64,000 nt of DNA. It comes from Selaginella moellendorffii. Lineage: Eukaryota > Streptophyta > Lycopodiopsida > Selaginellales > Selaginellaceae. Each line of letters opens with the position of its first letter. Position 1 is the stretch's first letter. Below, piece after piece: positions 46,001 to 57,880 of this stretch. Below the pieces are notes generated by a model. It saw only the letters and a list, made by a program, of their open reading frames with translations, was not told where the DNA came from and ran no database searches. The position numbers and the translations under genes are program-made. Where the stretch lies: the NCBI RefSeq assembly GCF_000143415.4, contig NW_003314294.1, forward strand, positions 811,453 through 875,452, in the 5' to 3' direction.

Positions 46001-46970
46001 TTCCTGTAAAAACCTTCAGGACTGTGCCACCCAGGATCTAACTTGTTGTGATTGGTCACTAGCCTGACAGCCTGACCCAAAAACTGCAGAAGTCTCACCC
46101 AGGGCTCCATCTAAATGCTGATTCCCCACATACCAAGAAATAATGCCCAAAACTCTCAGAGCGCGGTGACTCAGCTGCATGTGATATTTCAAGTCATCCC
46201 ACTCTCAAACACACAAAAAAACTCCTAAACTCAGGATACAAGTTCTATCACATTTTTAAAGATCACTATTAAACATTGTTAAATATAAAAGCCCCAGGTG
46301 AGGCTTTACAAAGTCACAAACACTTCTCTTTTATATTACCAGCTTTTTCTTAAATCCCAAACCTCTTGACTTGGATTGCCATATTTTTCCTCTGCCAAAA
46401 CCCATGATTTTGTCTTGTTTTTAAGAAGCACAATCTTTTATATCTCCATGAATTCCTATATACTTGGATCCAAATTTCCTCAGGCAACATACATCTGCTT
46501 GATCATATATCTATGAACCTTATACATGAGTTTTACATGCTTTTTTTCTTCTTTTTTCTTCAATTTTTGAAAATGCATTTTAAATAGAAATTACCACCAC
46601 ATGAGCTTCTTAAAGGATGAATGAATATTCCAAAGTTATGGTGGTGTTGACAATACTTCTTTTGATGATAGTGTTTCTCTTGATCCATTGGATTATTAGT
46701 GTCTTGTTTAAGGTATATTTTCACAAAGAGCAAAATAGAGTAAAATGGTATATCCTTTGCTACTTCCAATGAGAGAATAACCTATTTTGTATAAGAGTAG
46801 CTTAGAATTATCACACCAAAAACCATTCCCACAAGCTATAGTTATTAATGATTAATAACAAAAAAAGAATTGTCAAAATTTTTAATTTTTTATATTTTCT
46901 TATGATTTTTCCATTTTGCAAGTTATCTTTTTAAGAAATGGGCAAATTAAAGGCTTGCTTACCAGATGGT
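46001..46970. other. AT-rich intergenic DNA, no gene seen
   Basis: No frame with recognisable content; short poly-T and poly-A runs. Confidence 0.55.
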
Positions 46971-46974
46971 ATAA

Positions 46975-47855
46975 CAAAGGATGATGATTAGCTATTATTT
47001 AGGATAATTGATTATCTTTGTTAAAGATATTGCTTGATTATTATTGATATTCAATAATTTATCATTCTTTAGGTTAGTGGATTATTCTTTGACAATGATT
47101 TTCAATTTTTATTGATGAAAATGATTGATGATTTTGTGATGCTTAGCTATTTTCTTTGAGAGTTTTTGTTTTTCACATTACCATATATTCTTTATAGTTC
47201 ACTTTGGATTGATTTATTGAGTTTGAGATATTAGTAAAATGTTGCTATGCTTGTTTTGACAACTTTAGTTCTTTAATATTGTTAACTGAGATTTATTTAA
47301 ATTGATTGGTGTAATAATTAGCATAAAGGAGTGTTTATTAGCTCTTGCAGCATTTGGTTTTTGAGTTCTCATACTCATTATTTCGTTTTTTAGGAGTTGT
47401 TAGAGAAGGTATTTTGGTTTCTTGCTTCTAATGTTTGTATTGGTTTTTGCATTTAGTGATCATTAATGATGATTGATCATTATTTAGGATAATTGATTAT
47501 CCTTGTTAAAAATCTTATTTGATTATTATTGATGATCAATGATTTTCTTTATTGGGATGGTTGATTATTCTTCAATGAGGATTTTTCATCTCTATTGATG
47601 GGAGGATTGACAACCTTTTGTGAGGGTTAGTTATTATCTTTGATGGCTTTTAGATTTTTGTATTACTATATGCTTTTTGTGGTTTGTGTTGGATTGGTTT
47701 TTTAGGTTTGAGATATTAGTAAAATGTTGCTGATGCTTGCTTAAGCAATTATAAATCTTTAGTATTGTTAATTGGGATATATTTTGATGGGTTAGTATGA
47801 TAGTTAACATATAAAGAGTGTTTATTAGCCCTTACAACATTGATTTAAAATGTAT
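46975..47855. repeat. Two-copy direct repeat, period about 485 bp
   Basis: Copy 1 (about 46980-47355) and copy 2 (about 47465-47850) share TTATTTAGGATAATTGATTA, TTTGAGATATTAGTAAAATG, and GAGTGTTTATTAGC near their ends. Copies are diverged by substitutions and small indels. There is no coding capacity and no LTR-like terminus (TG...CA) was found. Confidence 0.7.
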
Positions 47856-50286
47856 TAATTATTGTTAAAGGTTTTTTTGATAAATTGGGATGTTATTTCC
47901 TTCAGATACATTTACAAATATTTTTTTGTTGGGAAATAACACTTTATGTCCTTATTATTGTCTTTTGTAAGTTATTTTGTATGCTCTCTTAGATATTTGG
48001 TAGTTCAAGCTTTATCATTAAGTTTATTTAGTGGTATGCTTGCTTTTAAATTCTTTCAAGATTGTTTAATCTTATGTCTTTAAATTGTAATGATCTTGGT
48101 GGTTCTTATACTATTCTTGTTTACGATATGATAACTTAATTGGAATAGTTTTGTATCCTAATCTAATTTTAGTTCTTGATAAATTGATGTAGATATCTTT
48201 ATTTATAACTTTAATATTGTTTATCATATTGATCTTGATGTTTGGGTTAGTATAAAATAGATTGGCTTTGGCACTTCATGTGCATTGTTAAATCTTTAGT
48301 TATGGGATAACTACTATTGACTAGTCACATAACCTACCTTTCTCTCGATGTTTCTAATTTAATTCTAAAGATTGTGACTATATAAATAACTCTAATTACC
48401 TGTTTATGTTAGTCTATTTAAACTTTACCGATAGGTATAGTTTGTCACTCATAAGGGTTAGAGCTATTGACTTCTCTCTATATGTCACAAGTAGGTAGAA
48501 GCATATCATCTTTTATAAGTTGAGTGACATCCATATTAGCCATTTTTTTTATTAGCGACAGCCTATAGATTTAACATCTTTTGTGTAAAGAAATCGTCCT
48601 ATTAGGTTATGAGGAGTTCCAAATATATAGGGATTAAGTCAGGCATGGCCAACTAAACTTAAGATAGAGTCTAGCTCCTGCTAAATGTGTCTATCCTTGT
48701 TTTACATTTAGCTGCTTCATACCATGTTAGCTGATAGAGTATGGAATATCTATATTCTTACATTATACTATCGATATCCTAAGATAGCACTAGACTTTAT
48801 TTGCTCTATTTTGTGTGTTAGTTTTGGCATTCACATGTTAGAAGATTTAGAATTGTTTCAATAATGCTCTATATTTCAGGTCCTTCACTCTATAGCTTTA
48901 TACTTAAGAGTTCAGCTCTATCTTTTTATTTAGTGGTTTAAAGTTCTAAGCTTTAGGTTTTGCTCTATTGTGTTTGGCACATATATCCAAAGGTTAGGTT
49001 TACTTTGTGGTTACCCTATGGTAATTCATTATAGGGTATAGAGCAAAAGCAATGCACTATACTTAGTATGTATTAAATTCATAAAATTCAATTTAGAGAC
49101 TCTAAGCCTAAATCCATCTCTAGTTTAGAAAAAGAAAAGATGCTTATGTCAAAAACTAGATAGAAGAGATAGTTATAATATCATTTTAGGTCTTTTTTTC
49201 TTCTATTTTCTTTTATTTTGTTATAGAAAAATCTTGATATTTGATGAATTCAATGTTCAAATTCAATCTAGCACTATTAGGATTTGACAATAACTCTCAA
49301 GCTGCCACAATCTCTAGATAATATACAAAACTTTCTTAGAGAGAATGGTGGGGATGGAGAAAAATTAACTTGTTTAATCCTACTAAGAATTCACATGACA
49401 CTCCTTCATAGATTATAAAAATTGGGAATTGTGATGGTTGAGATAGAGAGGGTGGTAGTGGCAATGTGTAATTGTAGATATCAAAAATTATTTTTCAGCA
49501 AATCCTTTTGGATATTCTTCTTTTATTACTATGATGGTAGAAAATTAATATTATTAATTCCTTTTATCAATTTCTGCCCAAGTTAATTGAGAAAGTGGTC
49601 TTCACATATGTACTTGACTAGAAGAGCATAAAAATAGAATTCCTTATTAGTCAAGTATATTTGACTTAGTTAGAGAAACTCATATTAAATTGCACTTGCT
49701 AGTGTTGGGAACCCTTGCAATATTCAATTTAATCACTTAATATAAGTATATCTATAAAATATAGAATTATCATAAACATAATGGTGTTGCTCATATATCC
49801 AAATTCACAAACTAGTGTCATTGTATGGATAATGAGTAGATCATCAATTTAAGATATTGTTTGGCTCTTTATTGGGTGTGTCTGCCCTTATTCTATATTT
49901 GACTTGGGTCTAAGCCCAAGCTTCATATCATGTTAGTTAGTGAAGTACCCATAGTGTTTTGGTAAACTACCAATATATTAAAATAATGTTAAACTTCATT
50001 TAACTCTATGTTATATATTAGTCTTAGTGTAGGGATACTGGATGCTTTAAGATTATTCTAATGTTATTTTTTGCATATATTCTTTCACTCCTGGATTATG
50101 TTTGGGAGTTTGGCTCAAGGCCCTAAAACTTAATCCCACTTTGTTGTCCTTAGCACATATGTCAAAACTCTATGGCTACCTTATGCTAATTCACTATAGG
50201 GTATAAGGTCAAAACCTCATATACTACATAATGGTTAATAGATAAAAAGATCTAACCACCTATAATTAATGTTACAAAAGGTTTGA
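47856..50286. repeat. AT-rich DNA with dispersed repeats
   Basis: The segment at about 48180-48570 resembles 59690-60020 (GTCACATAACCTACCTTTCT against GTCACATAACCCACCTTTCT). The segment at about 48840-49075 resembles 50030-50225. Both share a block in which GTTACCCTATGGTAATTCA is followed by TATAGGGTA, a short hairpin; a looser version is at 52690-52735. No gene is seen. These may be old LTR pieces, but borders are unclear. Confidence 0.5.
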
Positions 50287-50681
50287 NNNNNNNNNNNNNN
50301 NNNNNNNNNNNNNNNNNNNNNNNNNNNNNNNNNNNNNNNNNNNNNNNNNNNNNNNNNNNNNNNNNNNNNNNNNNNNNNNNNNNNNNNNNNNNNNNNNNNN
50401 NNNNNNNNNNNNNNNNNNNNNNNNNNNNNNNNNNNNNNNNNNNNNNNNNNNNNNNNNNNNNNNNNNNNNNNNNNNNNNNNNNNNNNNNNNNNNNNNNNNN
50501 NNNNNNNNNNNNNNNNNNNNNNNNNNNNNNNNNNNNNNNNNNNNNNNNNNNNNNNNNNNNNNNNNNNNNNNNNNNNNNNNNNNNNNNNNNNNNNNNNNNN
50601 NNNNNNNNNNNNNNNNNNNNNNNNNNNNNNNNNNNNNNNNNNNNNNNNNNNNNNNNNNNNNNNNNNNNNNNNNNNNNNNNN
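50287..50681. other. Assembly gap
   Basis: Run of 395 N. Apparent open frames across it are artefacts. Confidence 0.99.
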
Positions 50682-51390
50682 AGTCACATAAATAGTGTTC
50701 TTATTACTCTGGATAAATTGGAGTCTATGTATAAAACTAAGATATGCTAGGATTTATACGCTCTGATCAGAATATACCATAAGTATATTTTAAACAGCTA
50801 TGTATTTTCCATGGTATGATTGACTTTGCCATCTTAATTATTCACATTGTGTGGCATCCTGTAGGGTCTGCTTGTAGCAAAAGAGTTAAAAGATCATATA
50901 AAAAGTATCAAGCTTCATATTAAAAGCAAAGGTTGATTGACCCTTGATTAGTATACTGTAATAAATGAACAATATCTACATTATATCTAATTATGTATCA
51001 TAAATTTCATTTTTAAAATCTATTAAATTAAATTTAATGTATCTAGCTAGGAACAAGAATCCTAAAGTAAGGAGATAATTATGTCTTATTTACCATACAA
51101 ATTCTTCATAATTGAAATTAAGAGGTCAAGTTCAAATTAGCAGTGATGTATCAATTTTCAGTAATATACTGCTCAAATGAACATAATTTTACTAGTCTGC
51201 TTATGCTTGATAATGCCTTTTATGTCCTAAAAATAAATATAGAAAAGTTAAATATATAAACTTGTAAAGTTAATTTAACTTTATTTCTGATTTCACAATA
51301 AAAATATAAAATAAATAAAAGTGACTGAAACATTTTAGTAAAATAATTTATTTATATCTTTTATATTTAAAATCTAATAAAGTTTTTGCC
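50682..51390. other. AT-rich DNA upstream of the lectin-domain gene
   Basis: No motif recognised; very high A+T continuing into the gene. Confidence 0.4.
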
Positions 51391-52253
51391 ATGATTTCTT
51401 GTAATGGTAGTCAATATTTACTATCATTTTTCTATATTATATTTTTGTTTATGAATTTACCTTTTGTTGTTTCTCCAAGGAAAGGAGCAACTTTTGGAAG
51501 GCTTGGAGTTTTAAAAACACATGATATTACTAAAATTGTTGGGGCAATTACAAATTATTTATCTACATTTGACGATAGAGAAAAATACTCAAGAATTTTA
51601 ACCAATAATATAGAAGTACTAACTTCTACAGGATATGTTGATATATTATTAAAAACAAAATATCAATGTAGTACATCATCTACTCCCAAAACTATAGTTG
51701 GTGGAAATTTAAAAAGAGGCTTTGAAAGTATTATATATGGTAGTATGACTGCTTTAATCCAAAATTTATCTGACTTTTTTGAAAAAGAAACACTTTCTTA
51801 CTATGTGCAATATAAGCTAAGAGGTAGCAGTCATGATGATCTTTTATTTATACATATAAATAATATTCAAAATATTATTTATTGTAATCTTAGAAGTAGT
51901 ACTTTATTTTCAGAGTTTAAATTATTTTCAGGTAACTTTTTAATCTCTCAAAATGGTAAAAGTTTCTTAATATTAGACTCTTCATGTAGCCTTATATTAT
52001 ATTATGAAAAGTCTATAATTTGGAAAGTAGAACGATTTTCTTTTAATTGTTATTTACTTTTACAACTTGATGGCAATTTAGTTTATATAATAATAATAAA
52101 AATGCTATCTGGGCTACTAATAGTAATTGTAAATTTAGTTATTGCAATTTACCATCAATTTTTACTGTTCAAAATAATTGTAATCTAATACTTTATTCTG
52201 CAAAATTTCCTAATGCTACCTTATGGACATCAAAAACATCATGCAAGATATGA
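51391..52253 (+). pseudogene. Secreted protein with C-terminal GNA-type (bulb-type) lectin domain, frameshifted
   Basis: Intronless, very AT-rich frame of about 285 codons with one frame break near 52090. An N-terminal signal peptide is likely (LLSFFYIIFLFMNLPFVVS, residues about 9-28). Residues about 30-160 (ATFGRLGVLKTHDITKIVGA ... SMTALIQNLSDFFEKETLSY) match no family I recognise. From about residue 170 a mannose-binding lectin domain follows: NFLISQNGKSFLILDSSCSL, then LQLDGNLVY (QxDxNxVxY type). After the frame break come NAIWATNSNCK and VQNNCNLILYS, ending TLWTSKTSC. Three QxDxNxVxY-like motifs are the hallmark of GNA lectins; the first is degenerate (D/N positions changed). The break is in a TATAATAATAATAA run, so a sequencing error is possible and the gene may be intact. 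Base composition is unlike the GC-balanced genes at 39-45 kb. Confidence 0.6.
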
Positions 52254-52860
52254 ATGAAATTTCAATTTTATAAAACTAGATTTTAAATAAATATGTACAA
52301 GTTTTGACAAATTTCATGTGTTTGTCTATATATATGTATGTATGTATGTCTCTATATATAATACAATAGATTTAGCTTGAAAAATAGTTGTGAAATCTGA
52401 TTTAGTTAAAAAATAGAGCTGCTATATATATATATTCTATATGAAAACTTATATATAACTATAGTATATATATTATTTAGTTAGACCAATTTACATCTAA
52501 ACTTATTTTTATATATAAGTTTTTATTTATCTTTTAGTGTGAGTTTGACCATCTAATGAGCATGTTAAGTGTTTAATTCCTTCTATCTAAGAAAAAGAGG
52601 TTTATGATTTTTCAACACTAAAAACACTACAATATAAAGGTACCTGCTGAGATGTATCTTTTGATACCAAATGTAATGCATGTGGTTTTTACCTGTTATC
52701 CTATAGTAAATCACCATAAGATAAAAGGTAAAAACCACATACACTACAAACTAGCATATATGACATCATTATGTTATTGAGATTTTGTGCAGGTCTTTCT
52801 TGACCACTTCTAATAATAAAACAATAAGTATAAAAATTAAAAAAACCAAAATCTTATAAA
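52254..52860. other. AT-rich DNA, no gene seen
   Basis: Contains short TATG/TATA runs near 52328-52360 and a hairpin block at about 52690-52735 resembling 49000-49040. Confidence 0.45.
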
Positions 52861-52866
52861 AGTCTA
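52861..52866. repeat. Target-site duplication of Ty3/gypsy element, left
   Basis: AGTCTA, identical to 57875-57880 after the right LTR. Five bases is usual; the sixth may be coincidence. Confidence 0.7.
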
Positions 52867-53038
52867 TGAGGGCCAAGTGTACGGCTACAATGCCGTATAC
52901 TAATATTAGCGTAGTGGATTTTGGTAGCCGTCGGATTGGTTTCAATCCGGACCATTCACTCCTGTATATAAGCTAGGGTTTTTAGGCTAATTGAGATGCA
53001 CATTTCTGTATTCCCTTTCCATATTCCATGCACTCACA
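52867..53038 (+). repeat. Left LTR of Ty3/gypsy element
   Basis: 172 bp starting TGAGGGCCAAGTG and ending CACTCACA. A TATATAAG box at about 52965-52972 is the probable promoter. Confidence 0.92.
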
Positions 53039-53271
53039 TTGGTGGAGTTGAGGGGCATCTTTGATTGTCCCTGGGGAGTGCTTGGATTTGGGATTTCGGT
53101 TTAGATCTAGCTTTTGCATTGTCTAGATCTAGCTTTTTTCATTTCCTTTTTTTTGTTCTTTCCTTTCAAGATTTTGGTTTAGATCTAGCTTTTTGCATTG
53201 TCTAGATCTACCATTTCTTTCCAGCTTTTTGTCATTTCTCTTCTTTTGCTCTTTCTTTCTCATTCATTTTC

Positions 53272-54204
53272 ATGGCCGATCCGCAATCTCCTCCTTTGAC
53301 TTTAGAGCAGCAGTTGGTTCAATTGCTTGATGCTATGCACTTGCAATTGAACAACCAAACTCAGTTGATGGCGGCGTTCACGGCACATGGTCCAACTCCT
53401 CCTGCTTTTGGTGCCAATCCTCGCGTTCGGCCGGAGTTCTTTCGTGGGAATCCTGGGGATGATGTGTACCATTGGTTCGATCACTTCACGGTGATTGCCA
53501 CATATCATTCTTGGGATGATACTCGATGTTTGCGTGAGTTCCCCACATGTCTTCAATGGACGGCATTGCAGTGGTACAATGGATTGAGCGCAGCTACTCG
53601 TGGCGATTGGAGTGTTCTTCTGGACATCTTCAAACGCGCCTTCGGACACGCCGACGATTGTGATGATGCCTTCCAACAATTGCATCGTCTTCGCCAAGGG
53701 CCATCTGAGTCGGTGATGCAATTTGGCGTTCGTTTCCGAAGTCTTTTGCTTCGTGCGGAGCCAAATATGTCGGAGCGGATCAAGCTAAGAATGCTGTGGC
53801 CAGCACTTCGTCAAGATCTTGTCGGACTTGTGCATGCACTTGCTCTTGCCACTCTTGACGATGCTCTTCGCTTGGCACAACGTTATGAGACGTCGCCTCT
53901 TCCACTTCTTGCTACACGTCCTTCAGCTCCACTTCCTATGAGTGATGGTCCTGTTCCCATGGAGGTTGATGCTGCTGCTACTCGAGTCCAAGGACAAGGG
54001 CGAGGACGTGGTCGTGGCCGTGACGTTCATTGCTGGGTGTGTGATGAAGTTGGTCATACTTATCGACGTTGTCGGCACTTTCCGGATTGGCGACCTCTAT
54101 TTCCTGGGTGGAGACCTTGGCGTCAGCAACGTCCCGTTGGTGCTGCTGCGGTGGATGGTTTGGATACCAAGGTGCATTCGGGAAATGAGGAGTCGCGCAA
54201 GTAA
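53272..54204 (+). CDS. Retrotransposon Gag
   Basis: 310 residues. The middle part is a retrotransposon-gag capsid domain (FFRGNPGDDVYHWFDHF; WTALQWYNGLSAATRGDW). A basic GRGRGRGRD stretch and a CCHC zinc knuckle (CWVCDEVGHTYRRC, about residues 254-267) follow, for binding RNA in the particle. Its stop TAA overlaps the ATG of the pol frame (TAATG at 54202-54206), with pol in the -1 frame. Confidence 0.92.
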   Translation: MADPQSPPLTLEQQLVQLLDAMHLQLNNQTQLMAAFTAHGPTPPAFGANPRVRPEFFRGNPGDDVYHWFDHFTVIATYHSWDDTRCLREFPTCLQWTALQWYNGLSAATRGDWSVLLDIFKRAFGHADDCDDAFQQLHRLRQGPSESVMQFGVRFRSLLLRAEPNMSERIKLRMLWPALRQDLVGLVHALALATLDDALRLAQRYETSPLPLLATRPSAPLPMSDGPVPMEVDAAATRVQGQGRGRGRGRDVHCWVCDEVGHTYRRCRHFPDWRPLFPGWRPWRQQRPVGAAAVDGLDTKVHSGNEESRK

Positions 54205-57200
54205 TGGAGGGACCTTGCGCGAATAAGTTAGTGACCCTTCCATCTTTCTTTCTAGAGTATCATCAAGGGGTTCACTCGGCACCGGTTCATCCAGTGTTTA
54301 CTTTCCAAGCTCGTTTTTATAACAAGAGGTCTCCTATTCTTCTCTCCGTGTTGGTTGATACAGGTTTGAGTTTATCTTCTATTGCTCGACCTGTTGCCAC
54401 ACGTTGTCGTCTACACTTGCATCGTGCGGCAGATCCAGTTTTCATTCTTTATGGCAACGGCCGTACACATGCATGTGCACGAGATGAGGCGGACCTGGTT
54501 GTGCGTGTGGGCGATCTCGAGCTTGAGTTGCAGTCATTGCAGGTGGTGCCGAGTCAAGCTTTTGACCTCATTCTTGGTATGGATTGGTTGCAGCACAATC
54601 ATGCCAAGTGTGACTTTGAGGCTTTTCCCCCTTGTCTCATACTTCCTTATGTTTCATCCATTCCTCTCACTTCCGTACCTTTTCGTCCCTCTACTTCTAC
54701 CTCTGCTTCTATTACTTTTGTTCCCCCATTATTTTCTCTTGTGTTTCCATCTTGTTCTGCTCTTCCCTTTTCCGATCCCTCCGATGATCTTTGTGTTGCA
54801 GCTGTTGACCAGCTCATGAAGGAGTATTCTGATCTCTTTGAATTTGACCTATCGTCTGGGGCCAAGATTGCCACACGTCATCCCATTCCAACGGGGGATG
54901 CTCGTCCAATCAAGGTTCCTGTTCGTCGTCGGTCACCCAAGGAGATCAAGATTTTACGTGCAAACGTCAAGGAGATGTTGGAGAAGGGTGTTATTCGGAA
55001 GTCGCGAAGTCCTTGGGCATGTGAACCTCATCTTGTGACGAAGCCTGATGGGAGTATTCGTTTCTGCATCGACTATCGTCCGTTAAATGAAGTGACGATC
55101 CCGGACGTGTACCCTCTTCCTCACACTGCTGATCTCTTGGATCGTCTGGGGCGAAGTCGTTGGTTCACCAAGCTAGATCTTGCTTCTGGGTATTGGCAAG
55201 TACCGATGGCTGAAGACGATATTCCTAAGACTGCTTTTCGTACACCATTTGGTTTGTACGAGTTTTTGGTAATGCCGTTTGGTTTGAACAATGCTCCAGC
55301 AACTTTTCAGCGGATGATGGACGAGGTTCTTTGCGATATGCCGGAGGTGACAGCTGACTTCATTGATGATGTCTTGATCCACTCGGAGGGGACGTGGGAG
55401 GAGCATATTCGTGATGTTTGTAAAGTGTTGGATCGGCTACGCGACGTTGGTTTAAAGCTGAAGTGGTCGAAGTGCGTGTTTGGGTCCAAGGACACAACTT
55501 ATCTTGGGTACCGTATTTCTCGTGAGGGTTTGCAAGTTGATCCTGACAAACTTGTGGCTGTTCTAAAGTTCCCTACTCCAAAGTGTGTGAATGATGTGCA
55601 GCACTTTTTGGGTAAGGTGCAGTATCTCGGTTGTTTTGTGGATCATCTTTCTGATCGCACTATACCATTGCGAGCGTTGCTGAAGTCATCAACATCATCT
55701 TTCATTTGGTCTCCCGATTGTGAGCGGGCGTTCGTGAATCTCAAAGGGCTATTGACGACTCCTCCGGTTTTGGCATATCCTGACTACACTCGACCTTTTA
55801 GTTTGCGCGTGGATGCTTCTGACATTGGTCTTGGAGGTGTGTTGATGCAAGAGAGCTCGAGTGTGCCTGGTCAGTGCCATCCCATTGCATATATAAGCCG
55901 TACATTACAACCAGCGGAGATGAACTACTCCACGACGGAGAAGGAGTGTTTAGCAGCAGTCTGGGGTTTCGAGAAACTTCATGCCTATCTACATGGTTCT
56001 CGGACGTTACTTGAAGGTGACCATGCTGCTGTTACTTCATTATTGAAGCGGAAGAACCTGGTTGGTCGTACGGCTCGATGGGCTTTGAAGCTTCAGATAT
56101 ATGATTTCGATGTTGTTCATCGCCCAGGGAGTTCTATCGCTGATGCTGATGCCCTTTCTCGAGCTCCTCTTCCTTCTCCACTCACTTCTCATGTTTCTGA
56201 CGAACCTGTTGTTCCAGCATCTGTGGATTTTCTAGATGAGGATTCTGTGCCGTCGGCGGTTGCTGTCCTTGATATTCAGTGTCCACAGGGCATAGAGCAA
56301 GATCTACCTTCTCTGGACGAGGTTCGTGAGGCTCAAAAGATTGAGCCGTGGATTCGAAGGCTTCGAGATGGGTTTGAGAATCCTGCATCACTTGCTGATG
56401 ACTTGCCTTTTCGGCATTTACATTCTCAATATCGCCTTGAAGATGGCCTTCTTTATTTTGTGGGGACGGATCCTGATGCTCATTTACGGCTGGTGGTGCC
56501 TTCGGTGTTTATTCCGCGGTTTCTCCATGCCTACCATGATTCTCCTATTCTAGGTGGGCATATGGGACACCGTCGTGTCACCGAGAAGTTGCGCAGATCT
56601 TTCTATTGGCTAGAGATGCAACGTGATATTATCTGGTATGTGCGTAGCTGCGTTTGGTGCCAAGCTCGTAATACTCCCCCTTGTGCTGCGGAAGGACGGT
56701 TGGAGTCAATTGCAGTTTCTCGTCCGTTTGAGTTGGTGGCATTTGATCTTATGGGACCTTTTCCGCAATCAACTGCTGGCAATGAGTATGTTATTATTGC
56801 TTCTGACTATTTGACTCGTTGGGTGGAAGTTGGTGCTCTTGCTAGTGCCTCTGCAACTGCTGTTGGATACTTCCTCCTCAATCGAGTGGTGTTCCAGCAT
56901 TCTTGTCCAGAACGGATTCTTTCAGATAATGGTCCTGCATTTATGGCTGAGGTATTTCATGTTTTGACATCTCGGTTGGGGATACGCCACACTTTTACGA
57001 GTGTTTATCATCCACAATCAAACGGTCTGGTGGAACGGCTCGTTCGGACATTCAAAGGGATGATTGCGAAGTATGTGAACTTTCAACATTTGGATTGGGA
57101 TGGTTATTTGCCGTCTCTTCAATATGCTTATGTCACAGGGGTGTAGAGTTCTATTGGTGCTTCACCATATAAACTTCTATATGGTCATGATCCAATATTA

Positions 57201-57668
57201 CCAACAGAGCTGGGTTTACCTTCGCGATTGCCACGAGCTCCTGATGCTAGGTCATGGGATCAATATTTGACAAGCATTCTTCCACTTGTCCGAGCAAAGT
57301 CTGCTGAACACTTAGGCCGTGTACAAGTGGGATAACAACGACGCTACAATTCCCATCATCGTCCACCAGCGGAGTACAAAGTGGATGATTTGGTGTTAGT
57401 CCGTTTTCCCCATCTTACGGTACGTGGTTTATCTAAGGGGCTCCTTGCGCAGTGGAAAGGACCGTATCGGGTGTTGCGGCAAGTTGGACCACAAGTTTAT
57501 GAGGTTCGGCATGACGTTCAGCAGGCCGATCCTCCGGAGATTGTGCATGTGCAGCGGTTAAAACGCTTCATACAAAGGGATCAAGAGCAGTTAATACCGT
57601 CTACAAATCCACCGATGCCTCCTCCTGACGTTCCTCCAGATCCCGGCCCATCTACAAGGGAACCCTGA
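54204..57668 (+). pseudogene. Retrotransposon Pol polyprotein with two nonsense codons
   Basis: One frame of 1155 codons with an aspartic protease (LSVLVDTGLSLSS, about 54345), reverse transcriptase (FTKLDLASGYWQVPMAEDD; FRTPFGLYEFLVMPFGLNNA; active site FIDDVLIHS near 55360), and RNase H (FSLRVDASDIGLGGVLMQ, about 55800). Integrase follows, with an HHCC finger (ILGGHMGHRRVTEKL ... CVWCQAR) and catalytic DDE residues (FDLMGPF; LSDNGPAFMAEVF). Stops TAG at 57144-57146 and TAA at 57333-57335 cut the integrase C-terminal part (SSIGASPYKLLYGHDPILP ... GPYRVLRQVGPQVYEVRHD). No chromodomain is seen. Apart from these two stops the frame is clean, so the damage is recent. Confidence 0.93.
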
Positions 57669-57687
57669 CGGCCTTCCATTATTCCGA

Positions 57688-57702
57688 GAGGAGGGGATGA
57701 TG
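57688..57702 (+). other. Polypurine tract
   Basis: GAGAGGAGGGGATGA directly before the right LTR; expected primer for plus-strand DNA synthesis. Confidence 0.75.
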
Positions 57703-57874
57703 TGAGGGCCAAGTGTACGGCTACAATGCCGTATACTAATATTAGCGTAGTGGATTTTGGTAGCCGTCGGATTGGTTTCAATCCGGACCACTCACTCCTG
57801 TATATAAGCTAGGGTTTTTGGGCTAATTGAGATGCACATTTCTGTATTCCCTTTCCATATTCCATGCACTCACA
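57703..57874 (+). repeat. Right LTR of Ty3/gypsy element
   Basis: 172 bp, nearly identical to 52867-53038. The visible differences are ACCACTCACT for ACCATTCACT and TTTTTGGGC for TTTTTAGGC. Confidence 0.92.
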
Positions 57875-57880
57875 AGTCTA
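57875..57880. repeat. Target-site duplication of Ty3/gypsy element, right
   Basis: AGTCTA, as at 52861-52866. Confidence 0.7.

Larger units (their letters stand above)
52867..57874 (+). mobile_element. Ty3/gypsy LTR retrotransposon
   Basis: Complete 5008-bp element with 172-bp LTRs (52867-53038 and 57703-57874) that differ at only about two positions, so insertion is recent. LTRs begin TG and end CA. Flanked by AGTCTA. The order gag, protease, reverse transcriptase, RNase H, integrase is that of the Ty3/gypsy group. A polypurine tract (GAGAGGAGGGGATGA) precedes the right LTR. Two stops in the integrase make this copy nonautonomous. The sequence after the left LTR, TTGGTGGAGTTGAGG, is the expected place of the primer-binding site, though I could not match it to a particular tRNA. 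Confidence 0.95.

Noticed and set aside
50235-50750. Open frames of about 150 codons on both strands
   Set aside because: They run through the N gap and are artefacts of the unknown bases.
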